In this document: piece by piece, positions 8,641 through 15,494 of the stretch | Numbering within the stretch: the first letter of the stretch is position 1 | How the letters are laid out: every line of letters starts with the position of its first letter | Made by a program: the position numbers and the translations under genes | Notes under the pieces: model-generated | The model's input: only the letters and a program-made list of their open reading frames with translations | Told to the model about the DNA's origin: nothing | The model's database searches: none | From: Paracoccaceae bacterium | GTDB lineage: Bacteria > Pseudomonadota > Alphaproteobacteria > Rhodobacterales > Rhodobacteraceae | DNA: 34,482 bases | Direction: 5' to 3' | NCBI GenBank assembly: GCA_023260935.1 | Contig: JALQTL010000371.1 | Coordinates: 1 to 34,482, forward strand

Positions 8641-8710
8641 TGCACTATGGGGGCGCGGCAGCTTTCAGCGGGATCAGCGCCCGCATGCCTCTTGCGCGAC
8701 GATCCTGTTT

Positions 8711-8733
8711 GCCCCGTGATCCCGTCACGGGGC
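8711..8733. terminator. Strong GC hairpin between convergent genes
   Basis: GCCCCGTGA and TCACGGGGC form a perfect 9-bp stem with the loop TCCCG. The stem overlaps the TGA stop of the leftward DUF3047-like gene (8725-8727) and lies downstream of the rightward RND operon. It could act on both transcripts. No T-run follows on either strand, so Rho-independent termination is uncertain. Confidence 0.45.
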
Positions 8734-9402
8734 GCCGGAAAGGCGAAGGTCCGAGATTTCCGCCCGGATGCGCGATTGCGTATCGTCCGAGTCGGCACTG
8801 AGGGCGAGGCCGATCAACGACAAATCCCGTTGCCCGTAAATGCGTTCAAGATCGGATCGAAGGTCAACGGTTTCCGCATACTCACCGCCCCCTGCCGGTC
8901 GCAGGACTATGCTCATGCCCCGCGCGCCAAGGTACGGGCTTGGCACCCGGTCGCCCCGGGCGTGCAGCCCACCCCAGACATACATCAGCACCCTGATGTC
9001 AGGCTGCTTCAGCAGGCCCCTTATGCCAAGGTCATCCAGATTTGCCGCCACCTCTTGCGGTGCAAAGATGAAATAGAGCGACTGGTTCCTGTCATCGCCC
9101 CCCTTTTGCGACAGATCGGTCGGCGGAACCCCGTCTTCAACACGCCACGTCCAAGTAGCGCTTGATGCCGAACGCAAACTTTCGGGCACGGCACGCCAAA
9201 GCAGCGAAACGCTGTCATCAGACGTGACAGAAATCCGCGCAGGGCTCTGTTGCCAGTTGTTCCCCCCGAAAAGGTGGAATTTCTGATGGGTCCAGCCTTA
9301 AAGCGGAATAGCCTCGGCCCATGCGGTTCCGGCTGTGGCTACAGCGATCCAAAGAACCGCCGCGACAGAAACCTGACCGCTTCTCTTGAAAATTCCCGGC
9401 AT
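8725..9402 (-). pseudogene. DUF3047-like exported protein gene interrupted by one in-frame stop codon
   Basis: Reading the reverse strand from the ATG at 9402 (preceded by GAGGG at good spacing), the frame gives a convincing signal peptide: MPGIFKRSG, a hydrophobic core, then TAWAEAIPL. A TAA follows at 9300-9298. The same frame continues after the stop without any shift, through GWTHQKFHLFGGNNW, SLLWRAVP, TWTWRVEDGVPPTDLSQKGG and DDRNQSLYFIF to YVWGG and ALSADSDDT, ending at 8725. This sequence and its WRV.....KGGDD order resemble DUF3047 secreted proteins of unknown function; the assignment is from memory of the family pattern. The ORF track shows only the piece from 9189. One base change (for example GAA or CAA to TAA) explains the break. 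A sequencing error or readthrough is possible. Confidence 0.72.
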
Positions 9403-9790
9403 CTTTCCCTCGTGGTCCCGACAGTTGGTCAAATCTGCTGATGTGCAGGTTCAACCGCACAGAGCTGTATTTCTTGTTACACTGACCTGCCCCCCGGAAT
9501 TGCGAAAGCGGTATGCCCACAGGATCGCGCCGATCAGAGGGGAAGAGGCCCGGCCAGATCCTCTGGCCCTCAAGGAATTAGGGTCAGATCTGCCGCTGCC
9601 ACAAAAGGCCCGGTCACTTGGTTGTGAGGGGCCAGCGTGGTCGTGGCGGGTTGCAGCCAGCACCGCGGCCAGTCCTCTTGCGTCCCGCTGCACATCACAA
9701 TCTTCGCAGAAGCCGGCAGTCTTCGTCATTGCCTTGTAACCGGACGTTCCCCTCTGCTTCCATCGGGAACCGCCATCATGCCGAATCCCG
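9403..9790. other. Gene-poor intergenic region with a small hairpin
   Basis: No ORF here gives a recognisable protein. The leftward ORF 9451-9729 and the upstream extension of the ArsR ORF show no family motifs. A hairpin with arms GGCCAG (9552-9557) and CTGGCC (9563-9568) is visible. A leftward 41-residue frame (9570-9695, starting MCSGTQEDW) is the only other open stretch I noticed and I cannot identify it. The region may hold degraded sequence beside the DUF3047 pseudogene. Confidence 0.4.
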
Positions 9791-9818
9791 TTTACATCAC
9801 TAGAAATATAGTTATGTT
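9791..9818 (+). promoter_or_regulatory. Predicted promoter with internal dyad operator for the arsR operon
   Basis: TTTACA (9791-9796) and TATGTT (9813-9818) are spaced by 16 bp. The spacer contains a dyad, ACTA at 9799-9802 and TAGT at 9809-9812, placed where a repressor would block RNA polymerase. ArsR/SmtB proteins commonly bind AT-rich dyads overlapping their own promoter. Transcription would start at about 9825, next to the ATG at 9826. Confidence 0.42.
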
Positions 9819-9825
9819 AAGCGAC

Positions 9826-10146
9826 ATGACGAACCCTGCACACGCCAAACAGATCGCACAAGCCTTGGCCTCTCTCGGGCATGAAGCGCGCCTTGGGGTC
9901 TATCGGCTGCTTGTGCGCGCCGGGGATACCGGGCTGAGCGTGGGACAATTGGTGGAGGAGTTGGGCCTTCCCGCGTCGACGCTGGCGCATCACCTGCGGA
10001 TGCTGGTCCAGTCCGGTCTGGTGATCCAGGAGAGGCAGGGGCGAGAGGTCATCAACCGACCGGACTTTGCGGCCATGGCAAGGATCACCGCCTACCTGCA
10101 AGAAGAATGCTGTTCCGGGGTGCAGCGCCGGACGGATGCCGCCTGA
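9826..10146 (+). CDS. ArsR/SmtB-family metalloregulator
   Basis: The 106-residue product is a compact winged helix-turn-helix protein: KQIAQALASLGHEARLGVYR, then LSVGQLVEELGLPASTLAHH (recognition helix) and LRMLVQSGLVIQERQGREV (wing). It ends with an EECCSG segment. The vicinal Cys pair near the C-terminus recalls As(III)- or thiophilic-metal-binding sites in some ArsR proteins, but the third cysteine described in the Acidithiobacillus protein is not seen. There is no ELCVCD motif in the recognition helix. The ORF track starts at 9637, which is implausible because that extension is not conserved in character. The ATG at 9814 lies within the -10 element, so I chose 9826. It should repress itself and the downstream permease and UspA genes until metal or metalloid binds. 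Confidence 0.85.
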   Translation: MTNPAHAKQIAQALASLGHEARLGVYRLLVRAGDTGLSVGQLVEELGLPASTLAHHLRMLVQSGLVIQERQGREVINRPDFAAMARITAYLQEECCSGVQRRTDAA

Positions 10147-10188
10147 CCTTTTTTTGATCATCATAACCATAAAACCGGAGTAGTCGCT

Positions 10189-11238
10189 ATGTTGGATCTA
10201 TCAGCTACCCCCGAACCAAGCATCGGCGACACGATCCGCCGGTTCGCCTCGCGCCACCGCGTCTGGCTTGTCAGTCTGGCGATCCTGCTCGTCGTCTTCG
10301 TCCTTGCCCCGGGGCAGGCGCTGACCAGCAGCCGGTTCGTGGCCGGGGCCCTGATCGACACAGCGCCGTTCCTTGCCCTGTCGATTGCGGTCGCGGCCTA
10401 TGCCACGGCCAGCGGGGCTGACAACCTGATCGCCCGGGTCTTCGCCGGATCACCCCTGACGATGATCGCGGTCGTGGCGGCCTTTGGCGCGCTGTCGCCC
10501 TTCTGTTCCTGCGGCGTGATCCCGCTGATCGCGGCGCTCTTGTCCATGGGCGTGCCCTTGTCGGCGGTCATGGCCTTCTGGCTGGCCTCGCCCGTCATCG
10601 ACCCCTCGATGTTCGTGCTGACATCGGGTCTTCTGGGCGGCGAGTTTGCCATCGCCAAAACCTTGGCGGCCATCGGGCTTGGGGTGTTCGGCGGCTATGT
10701 CACCTTTGCCCTGTCGCGGGCAGGGAACCTGTCCGATCCATTGCGCCCGGGCGTCGGCAATGGCGGCTGCGGGGCGTCGGCGGTGCGCAGGCCCGGGAAG
10801 GTCGCGTGGCGCTTCTGGCAAGAACCGGCGCGGCGCGCGAAGTTCCGCAAGGAAGCGCTGTCGTCAACCCTGTTCCTGCTGAAATGGCTGACTCTGGCCT
10901 TTCTGCTCGAAAGCCTGATGCTGGCCTATGTCCCGGCGGACTGGGTCGCCTCGGCCCTGGGTGGCGAAGGGTTTGCCCCGGTTCTGACAGCAACGCTGGT
11001 GGGTGTTCCGGCCTATCTGAACGGCTACGCGGCGCTGCCGCTGGTGTCTGGACTGATCGAGCAGGGGATGGCGCCGGGTGCAGGGCTTGCCTTCCTCGTT
11101 GCCGGGGGTGTCACCTCGCTGCCTGCGGCCATCGCGGTCTTCGCGCTGGTCAAGCGTCCGGTCTTTGCGCTCTACATCGCCTTTGCCCTGATCGGCTCGC
11201 TGTCAAGCGGGCTTCTCTATCAGGCCTGGCTGTCATGA
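10189..11238 (+). CDS. Permease of the ArsP_1 / SO_0444 type (metalloid or metal efflux)
   Basis: The 349-residue integral membrane protein has about eight to ten hydrophobic segments and the diagnostic motif SPFCSCGVIPLIAALLSMG at residues 103-120 (C106 and C108), repeated in spirit by the second-half LVGVPAYLNGYAALPL motif. This is the Pfam ArsP_1 permease family (formerly DUF318/UPF0718). Members include ArsP, which exports trivalent organoarsenicals, and SO_0444-type proteins linked to Cu/Zn efflux. A further cysteine sits in the central loop (GNGGCGAS, C194). GGAG precedes the ATG by nine bases. ArsR lies upstream and UspA overlaps its stop, consistent with a small metal- or metalloid-inducible operon. 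The ion or organometal exported cannot be settled from sequence. Confidence 0.87.
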   Translation: MLDLSATPEPSIGDTIRRFASRHRVWLVSLAILLVVFVLAPGQALTSSRFVAGALIDTAPFLALSIAVAAYATASGADNLIARVFAGSPLTMIAVVAAFGALSPFCSCGVIPLIAALLSMGVPLSAVMAFWLASPVIDPSMFVLTSGLLGGEFAIAKTLAAIGLGVFGGYVTFALSRAGNLSDPLRPGVGNGGCGASAVRRPGKVAWRFWQEPARRAKFRKEALSSTLFLLKWLTLAFLLESLMLAYVPADWVASALGGEGFAPVLTATLVGVPAYLNGYAALPLVSGLIEQGMAPGAGLAFLVAGGVTSLPAAIAVFALVKRPVFALYIAFALIGSLSSGLLYQAWLS

Positions 11239-11690
11239 GTGGCGGGATCACCCATATCCTCTGCGGCGTCGATGGCTCGGCCCCGGCATGCGTCGCGGCC
11301 GACCGGGCGGCCGATCTGGCCCGCACCTTGGGTGCGCGGTTGACCTTTGTCGCGGTGGCCCGCGCGGGAATACCCGATCCGGCGCTAGTCGGATACATGC
11401 AGGTCGAAGGCCTTGGCGAGGAACCTGTCCCGCTTCTGCCCGAGGCCGCCGAGCGCTGCCTGTCCATCGCACTGACCAAGGCGTCCGCCAAAGGCTACAC
11501 GGGCGCGGCGCGTCTGGTCCGAACCGGCAAGGTGGCAGAAACGCTGATCGCTGTCGCGGATGAGATCGGGGCGGATGCGATTGCCATCGGTCGGCACCGC
11601 CATTCCGGACTGCGCCGCGCTGTTGTCGGATCCGTCGCGCAACAGATCGCAGACCGCACGTCGCACACCATCCTTTCCTGTTGCTGCTAG
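11235..11690 (+). CDS. Universal stress protein (UspA family)
   Basis: The 151-residue protein starts at the ATG that overlaps the permease stop (ATGA), inside the longer 294-residue ORF of the track. It has the Usp layout: a starting beta strand with an acidic residue (HILCGVDGSAPA), a central ADEIGADAIAIGRHRHSG segment, and a C-terminal LRRAVVGSVAQQI segment corresponding to the nucleotide-binding glycine loop. The C-terminus ends in SCCC, an unusual cysteine cluster that could bind a thiophilic metal; that is speculation. UspA proteins bind ATP or act as stress chaperones in the cytoplasm. Its place in the arsR-permease operon suggests a role in metal stress. Confidence 0.85.
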   Translation: MSGGITHILCGVDGSAPACVAADRAADLARTLGARLTFVAVARAGIPDPALVGYMQVEGLGEEPVPLLPEAAERCLSIALTKASAKGYTGAARLVRTGKVAETLIAVADEIGADAIAIGRHRHSGLRRAVVGSVAQQIADRTSHTILSCCC

Positions 11691-11809
11691 GGTAAGTGCA
11701 TGATGATCCGTTTGGAACTGGCCAATCCCCGACACCCGGATGAGCGAAAGCTGTTACCAACCGGCCACGCGGCGATACACCTTTTGGTTCCCTGCTTCAT
11801 GCTCTCCAA

Positions 11810-11825
11810 CCTTTTCCGGGAAAGG
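11810..11825. terminator. Weak hairpin between convergent usp and mprF genes
   Basis: CCTTT and AAAGG form 5-bp arms around TCCGGG in the 169-bp gap between the convergent genes. It has no clear U-tract. The rest of the gap shows no gene. Confidence 0.22.
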
Positions 11826-11859
11826 CCAGGATGAGACGAGGGAATTCAGGCAGGGGAAC

Positions 11860-14445
11860 CTATTTCGCGATCAACCCGCGTGCCGAACCCGCGATCAGCA
11901 GGGCAACATCACCCATGGCGCGCAGGGGCGAGATATTGGGCGGAATTGCCAGATAGCGCGGGCGCCATTCGGGCTGGAACTTCTGCTTGAAGGCCCGCAG
12001 CCCCTCAAAATTGTAGAATGCGCCCCCGTGGCGATAGATCAGCCGCCCGAAGCGGTTCCAGGAACGGGACACCGACCTTTCGGACAAACCGGAAAGCGGC
12101 GCCATCCCAAGACTGAATTCTTCGGCCCCTTCATCCCGGTAATGCTCGATCAGGCTGAGGAACATGAACTCCATCAGGCCGGATGCTTCCTCGGGCAAGT
12201 AGCGCATCAGATCGACCGTGATATTGCGCCCGCCCTTGCCTTTCATGACATTGGCAAAGGCGATGACCCTGCCATCCTTGCGCACAACGGCAATATCGAA
12301 CAGCGCAAGATAGGCGGGGTCGAACCGGCCAACCGAAAATCCCTTTTCGCGGCCCGTCTTGCCGCCCAGCCACGCATCCGAGATAACGGCCAATTCGTCG
12401 ATCAGGGCCACGTCATGGGGTGCCGAAAGCAAGGCGAATTCGTACCCGTCCCGTTGGCGCTTGTTCATCGCCGTGCGCATGTTCTTGAACCTGCCGCCGG
12501 CAAGGCTGAACTCCGGCAGGCGGATAACCGCTTCCTCGCCGATCTTGTGAAGCGTCAGGCCAAGCTCCACCCACAGCGGCAGGTTGCTGGCACTGACTTC
12601 ATAAAAGACCGGGCGCGCGTTGGCGCGGGTGGCCTGATCGGCAAAGGACCAGACCAGCGCCTCAAACTCTTCCACCTTGCCCACCGGATCGCCAAGCACG
12701 ATCCATGATGCCCCATGAATGCCGTACATGAGAAAGGCATTGCCGCTGTCAGAAAACAGGAACCGCTTGTCCCCGGTCTGGCTAAGCCAGCATTGCGGGT
12801 CATCCGCCCCGGCACAAAGACCGGCAGCATGGGGCAGGGCATCGGGTTCGGGATCTTTGGTCAGATCCTTTCGGATCGGGCGGGTCAGCAGATAGATGCC
12901 GAAAAAGAACAGCAATGCCGTTGCCGCAAGCCCCGCGCGCAAGGCCCGTGGCGTGTTTGAGTCCCGCGAAAATTCGGACCACAGATCGTTAGAATAAGGA
13001 ACGGCCTTGTGGATGAAGAAAAAGAACGCCGCCGCGGCCGCGCCCGCCCCGATGACCGTGGCAAACCAGCGAAGATCAAAGACACCCGAGGTCAGCTGAC
13101 CAGGGCGGTCGAATGCCTTGCGGAAGGGAAGAAGCACAAGCGCGCCCGCGCCAAGGAAGGCTGCGTTCTGGGCACCAAAGTCATTCAGAAGCGACGCCAC
13201 AGCCCCGGCCAGCAGGGCGCCGACGGCAAACCACCAGGCCGAGGAAACCCGAAGCGCAAGGCCATGCGAAACGATGATCAGGGCAACCCCGGCAATGGCC
13301 GAAGCAAGGGTGCCGCCTTCCAGCAGCAGGGCGCCGACAATATCGCCTTCAGAGATTGCTGCGGCACGCACCGTGGGAAGCATGGTGATCAGAAGCAGCC
13401 ACACCCCGAAGCCAAAGGTTACCGCAGCAACAAGACCCGGCGAAAACCCGTGCAGGGTGGCGACAGCCGGTTGCAGGGCGGGGGCCCGCGCCAGCAGGCG
13501 GCTGCCAAGGCCTTTGGCAAGCCGGATCTCGTTCAGCGCCACCAGCAGAAAGGCCAACGCGAATGGCACAAGATAATAGATCAGACGGAACAAGAGCAGC
13601 GCCGCCGCCGCATCGCTGACCGGCACCGAGGCAGGCATTGTTCCCAGGACAACGGTTTCGAACACGCCAACCCCGCCGGGAACGTGGCTGAGCACGCCGA
13701 TCATCGTTGCCGCGGCGTAAACCGCGACAAAGATCGTGTAATCCGGCTTGCCCGCCGGCAGCAGCACCCACAGCGCAAAAGACGCAGCCGCAATGTCGAT
13801 CAGGGTCACCACAAGTTGCCCGCCAAGATCGGGCAGGGGCGGCAGCCGCAAGGCGTGGCCACGAATGCTGACAGAACGCTGGGTAGCGGACAGCCAGACG
13901 ATCAGCCCCACGGAAAGCGCCACGATCAGACCGGCCACGCCTTGTATCGTCGGGGCCGCAAAGGGCAGCAGGGCCCCCACCGCGCCGGGGTGAAAGGCCA
14001 GCGCCGCCACGCCCACAAGCGTAAGCCCGGTTCCAAGGGCAAGGGCGATATAGCCCGAAACCGCAGCCACCTCAAAGGCGTTCAGGCCAACGGCGGAATA
14101 GATCCGATAGCGCACGGCACCACCGGAGACGACGCTGACCCCGATCGTGTTCCCGAAGGCATAGCCCAGAAAACCGCCAAGGGCGACGATGCGCCGATCA
14201 AGCCGTTTCCCGATGAAGCGCAATCCGAACCAGTCGTAAAAGATCAGCGCGACGTAACCGATGGCCGTGGCACCCAAAGCTGCGGCAAGAACCGATGCCG
14301 GGGTTGCCTTGATCTGCGCCGCGACATCGGCAGCGTTGACGGGTTTCAGCAGGTGGTAGAGCGCATAAAGCCCAAGCGCAAACAGCACGATACCCAGAAG
14401 AACAGGCGTGGCCCTCCGCAGGGATTGAAGGTTCAGTCGCGCCAT
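11860..14445 (-). CDS. mprF: MprF-type phosphatidylglycerol aminoacyltransferase/flippase
   Basis: The product is 861 residues from the ATG at 14445 (GAGGG at good spacing); the track extends 39 codons further upstream. The N-terminal part is a large multi-helix flippase domain (about residues 10-560), including a GNTIGVSVVSGGAVRYRIY segment and a SHVPGGVGVFETVVL segment, both typical of MprF/YbhN-like membrane domains. The C-terminal 290 residues are a DUF2156/LPG synthase domain, with GDPVGKVEEFEALVW, RFKNMRTAMNKRQRDGY and NITVDLMRY segments. It transfers lysine or alanine from aminoacyl-tRNA to phosphatidylglycerol and flips the lipid, lowering membrane charge and giving resistance to cationic peptides. 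Rhizobial LpiA is a related alphaproteobacterial example. The amino acid used is not predictable. Confidence 0.92.
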   Translation of the reverse strand: MARLNLQSLRRATPVLLGIVLFALGLYALYHLLKPVNAADVAAQIKATPASVLAAALGATAIGYVALIFYDWFGLRFIGKRLDRRIVALGGFLGYAFGNTIGVSVVSGGAVRYRIYSAVGLNAFEVAAVSGYIALALGTGLTLVGVAALAFHPGAVGALLPFAAPTIQGVAGLIVALSVGLIVWLSATQRSVSIRGHALRLPPLPDLGGQLVVTLIDIAAASFALWVLLPAGKPDYTIFVAVYAAATMIGVLSHVPGGVGVFETVVLGTMPASVPVSDAAAALLLFRLIYYLVPFALAFLLVALNEIRLAKGLGSRLLARAPALQPAVATLHGFSPGLVAAVTFGFGVWLLLITMLPTVRAAAISEGDIVGALLLEGGTLASAIAGVALIIVSHGLALRVSSAWWFAVGALLAGAVASLLNDFGAQNAAFLGAGALVLLPFRKAFDRPGQLTSGVFDLRWFATVIGAGAAAAAFFFFIHKAVPYSNDLWSEFSRDSNTPRALRAGLAATALLFFFGIYLLTRPIRKDLTKDPEPDALPHAAGLCAGADDPQCWLSQTGDKRFLFSDSGNAFLMYGIHGASWIVLGDPVGKVEEFEALVWSFADQATRANARPVFYEVSASNLPLWVELGLTLHKIGEEAVIRLPEFSLAGGRFKNMRTAMNKRQRDGYEFALLSAPHDVALIDELAVISDAWLGGKTGREKGFSVGRFDPAYLALFDIAVVRKDGRVIAFANVMKGKGGRNITVDLMRYLPEEASGLMEFMFLSLIEHYRDEGAEEFSLGMAPLSGLSERSVSRSWNRFGRLIYRHGGAFYNFEGLRAFKQKFQPEWRPRYLAIPPNISPLRAMGDVALLIAGSARGLIAK

Positions 14446-14632
14446 CCCGCCCTCTTGTCCGCTTGAAGCGATGGTTTGCAGGATCGTTCTTAGACTTCCA
14501 GACACATGCCCGAAACCGCCAAACGTGCCGATGCGACGCTTCTTACGAAATTGTAGAGACATGGAAAAGCGATCCTTGGTCGCGGTCCCCGAATACCTGC
14601 GGCAGGCAGGTCCAAAAGCGGGCGCTGGTGCG

Positions 14633-14657
14633 ATCTGCCAGACCGGTCCAGACAGAT
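14633..14657. terminator. Imperfect dyad downstream of nsrR
   Basis: ATCTG (14633-14637) and CAGAT (14653-14657) flank an exact palindrome GACCGGTC (14641-14648). It lies just past the nsrR stop, in the 222-bp gap between nsrR and the co-oriented mprF. It may be a terminator, or an operator for mprF. The rest of this gap shows no gene. Confidence 0.25.
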
Positions 14658-14667
14658 GCGCCCGCGC

Positions 14668-15144
14668 TTATGCCCGGGCCATGGGCTGCGGGCAGGCATC
14701 GGCCAGCGTTTCCGGCACGCTCAAAAGCGCCTCCAGCCCGCAATTTCCATGGGTCAGATCCGCAAGTGTCACCATATCAAGTTCATGGTAGAAGGCTTCA
14801 ACCGCACGCGCGATAAAGCCGCGCAAGCGGCATTCGTTCGAAAGCGGGCAGGTGTTGGTTTCGGGGTCAAAGCATTCCGCGAAAGGATGCCCTGCTTCGA
14901 ATACGCGAAAGACAGATCCCATCGAAATCTGCTCAGGCGCCCGCGCCAACCGCAGCCCGCCATGCCTGCCGCGCAGCGTTTCGATGAAGCCATGCGCCTG
15001 TAGACCATTCACCACCTGCAAAAGATGGTTCAGCGACGCGTTGCTGACTTGGGCGATTTCCGCTGTGCGCAGGGTCTTGCCCTGATTGCAGGCGCAGGCC
15101 ATCAGCACACGCGCGGCCAGATTGGTCTTTGTTGTAAGGCGCAT
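14668..15144 (-). CDS. nsrR: NsrR-type Rrf2 family Fe-S transcriptional repressor
   Basis: The 158-residue protein has the Rrf2 winged helix-turn-helix at residues 1-70 (RLTTKTNLAARVLM, EIAQVSNASLNHLLQVV, LRGRHGGLRLA). Three cysteines at 91, 99 and 105 (AECFDPETNTCPLSNECRL) match NsrR cluster-ligand spacing (for example 93/99/105 in Streptomyces NsrR). NsrR carries an NO-sensitive Fe-S cluster and represses NO-detoxification and denitrification genes. The usual N-terminal 'FTDYALR' region reads KTNLAAR here, so the acidic fourth ligand position holds Asn8, a difference also worth checking in close relatives. It is divergent from the DedA-flavoprotein gene, with an FNR-like box between them. 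IscR is a less likely alternative because its cysteine spacing differs. Confidence 0.85.
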   Translation of the reverse strand: MRLTTKTNLAARVLMACACNQGKTLRTAEIAQVSNASLNHLLQVVNGLQAHGFIETLRGRHGGLRLARAPEQISMGSVFRVFEAGHPFAECFDPETNTCPLSNECRLRGFIARAVEAFYHELDMVTLADLTHGNCGLEALLSVPETLADACPQPMARA

Positions 15145-15203
15145 CGAAGTCCCATTTGCGGCGCAACTTTTTCAGTTTTTACGCCGCCAAGGTGGAAAGA
15201 AAC

Positions 15204-15217
15204 ATGATCCAGATCAC
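15204..15217. promoter_or_regulatory. FNR/FnrL-like binding site
   Basis: ATGATCCAGATCAC contains TGAT-N4-ATCA, matching the core of the FNR-family consensus TTGAT-N4-ATCAA except for the outermost base on each side. It lies 60 bases upstream of nsrR and about 280 bases upstream of the divergent flavoprotein gene. It suggests oxygen- or NO-dependent control of one or both genes. The rest of the 350-bp region holds only short open frames. Confidence 0.5.
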
Positions 15218-15494
15218 ATTTGAACGTTCCGGGCTGCGACAAGTCCCTTCAAGCACTCATGTGAGCGATGTGTTGATTTCTGCTAAGGTCGGGGAAATTC
15301 CTTGCCCCCGGCGCGGCGGCGGGCTGCGATCAGTGTAACCCTGCGCAATAGATCATCGCTGAAACCTTGCGGGATGCACAGCGCCAGCCAGAGTTTTTGT
15401 TTGCCAAGGGTGTAACAATTCGTAGCCTCAGGGGAATAGGACATGGCTGCTCGGAACATTCGGGCTGCTCCCTGAGTGACATGAGGGACGACGC

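Noticed and set aside
9451-9729. Leftward 92-residue ORF between the DUF3047 pseudogene and arsR
   Set aside because: No recognisable motif or partner; a short unassigned frame in GC-rich DNA is expected by chance.
9637-9825. N-terminal extension of ArsR from the ORF track
   Set aside because: The added 63 residues lie upstream of or across the predicted promoter and have no ArsR character.
13009-14466. Rightward 485-residue ORF
   Set aside because: It is antisense to mprF, rich in Arg/Gln/Gly without any motif; the mprF frame has full domain support.
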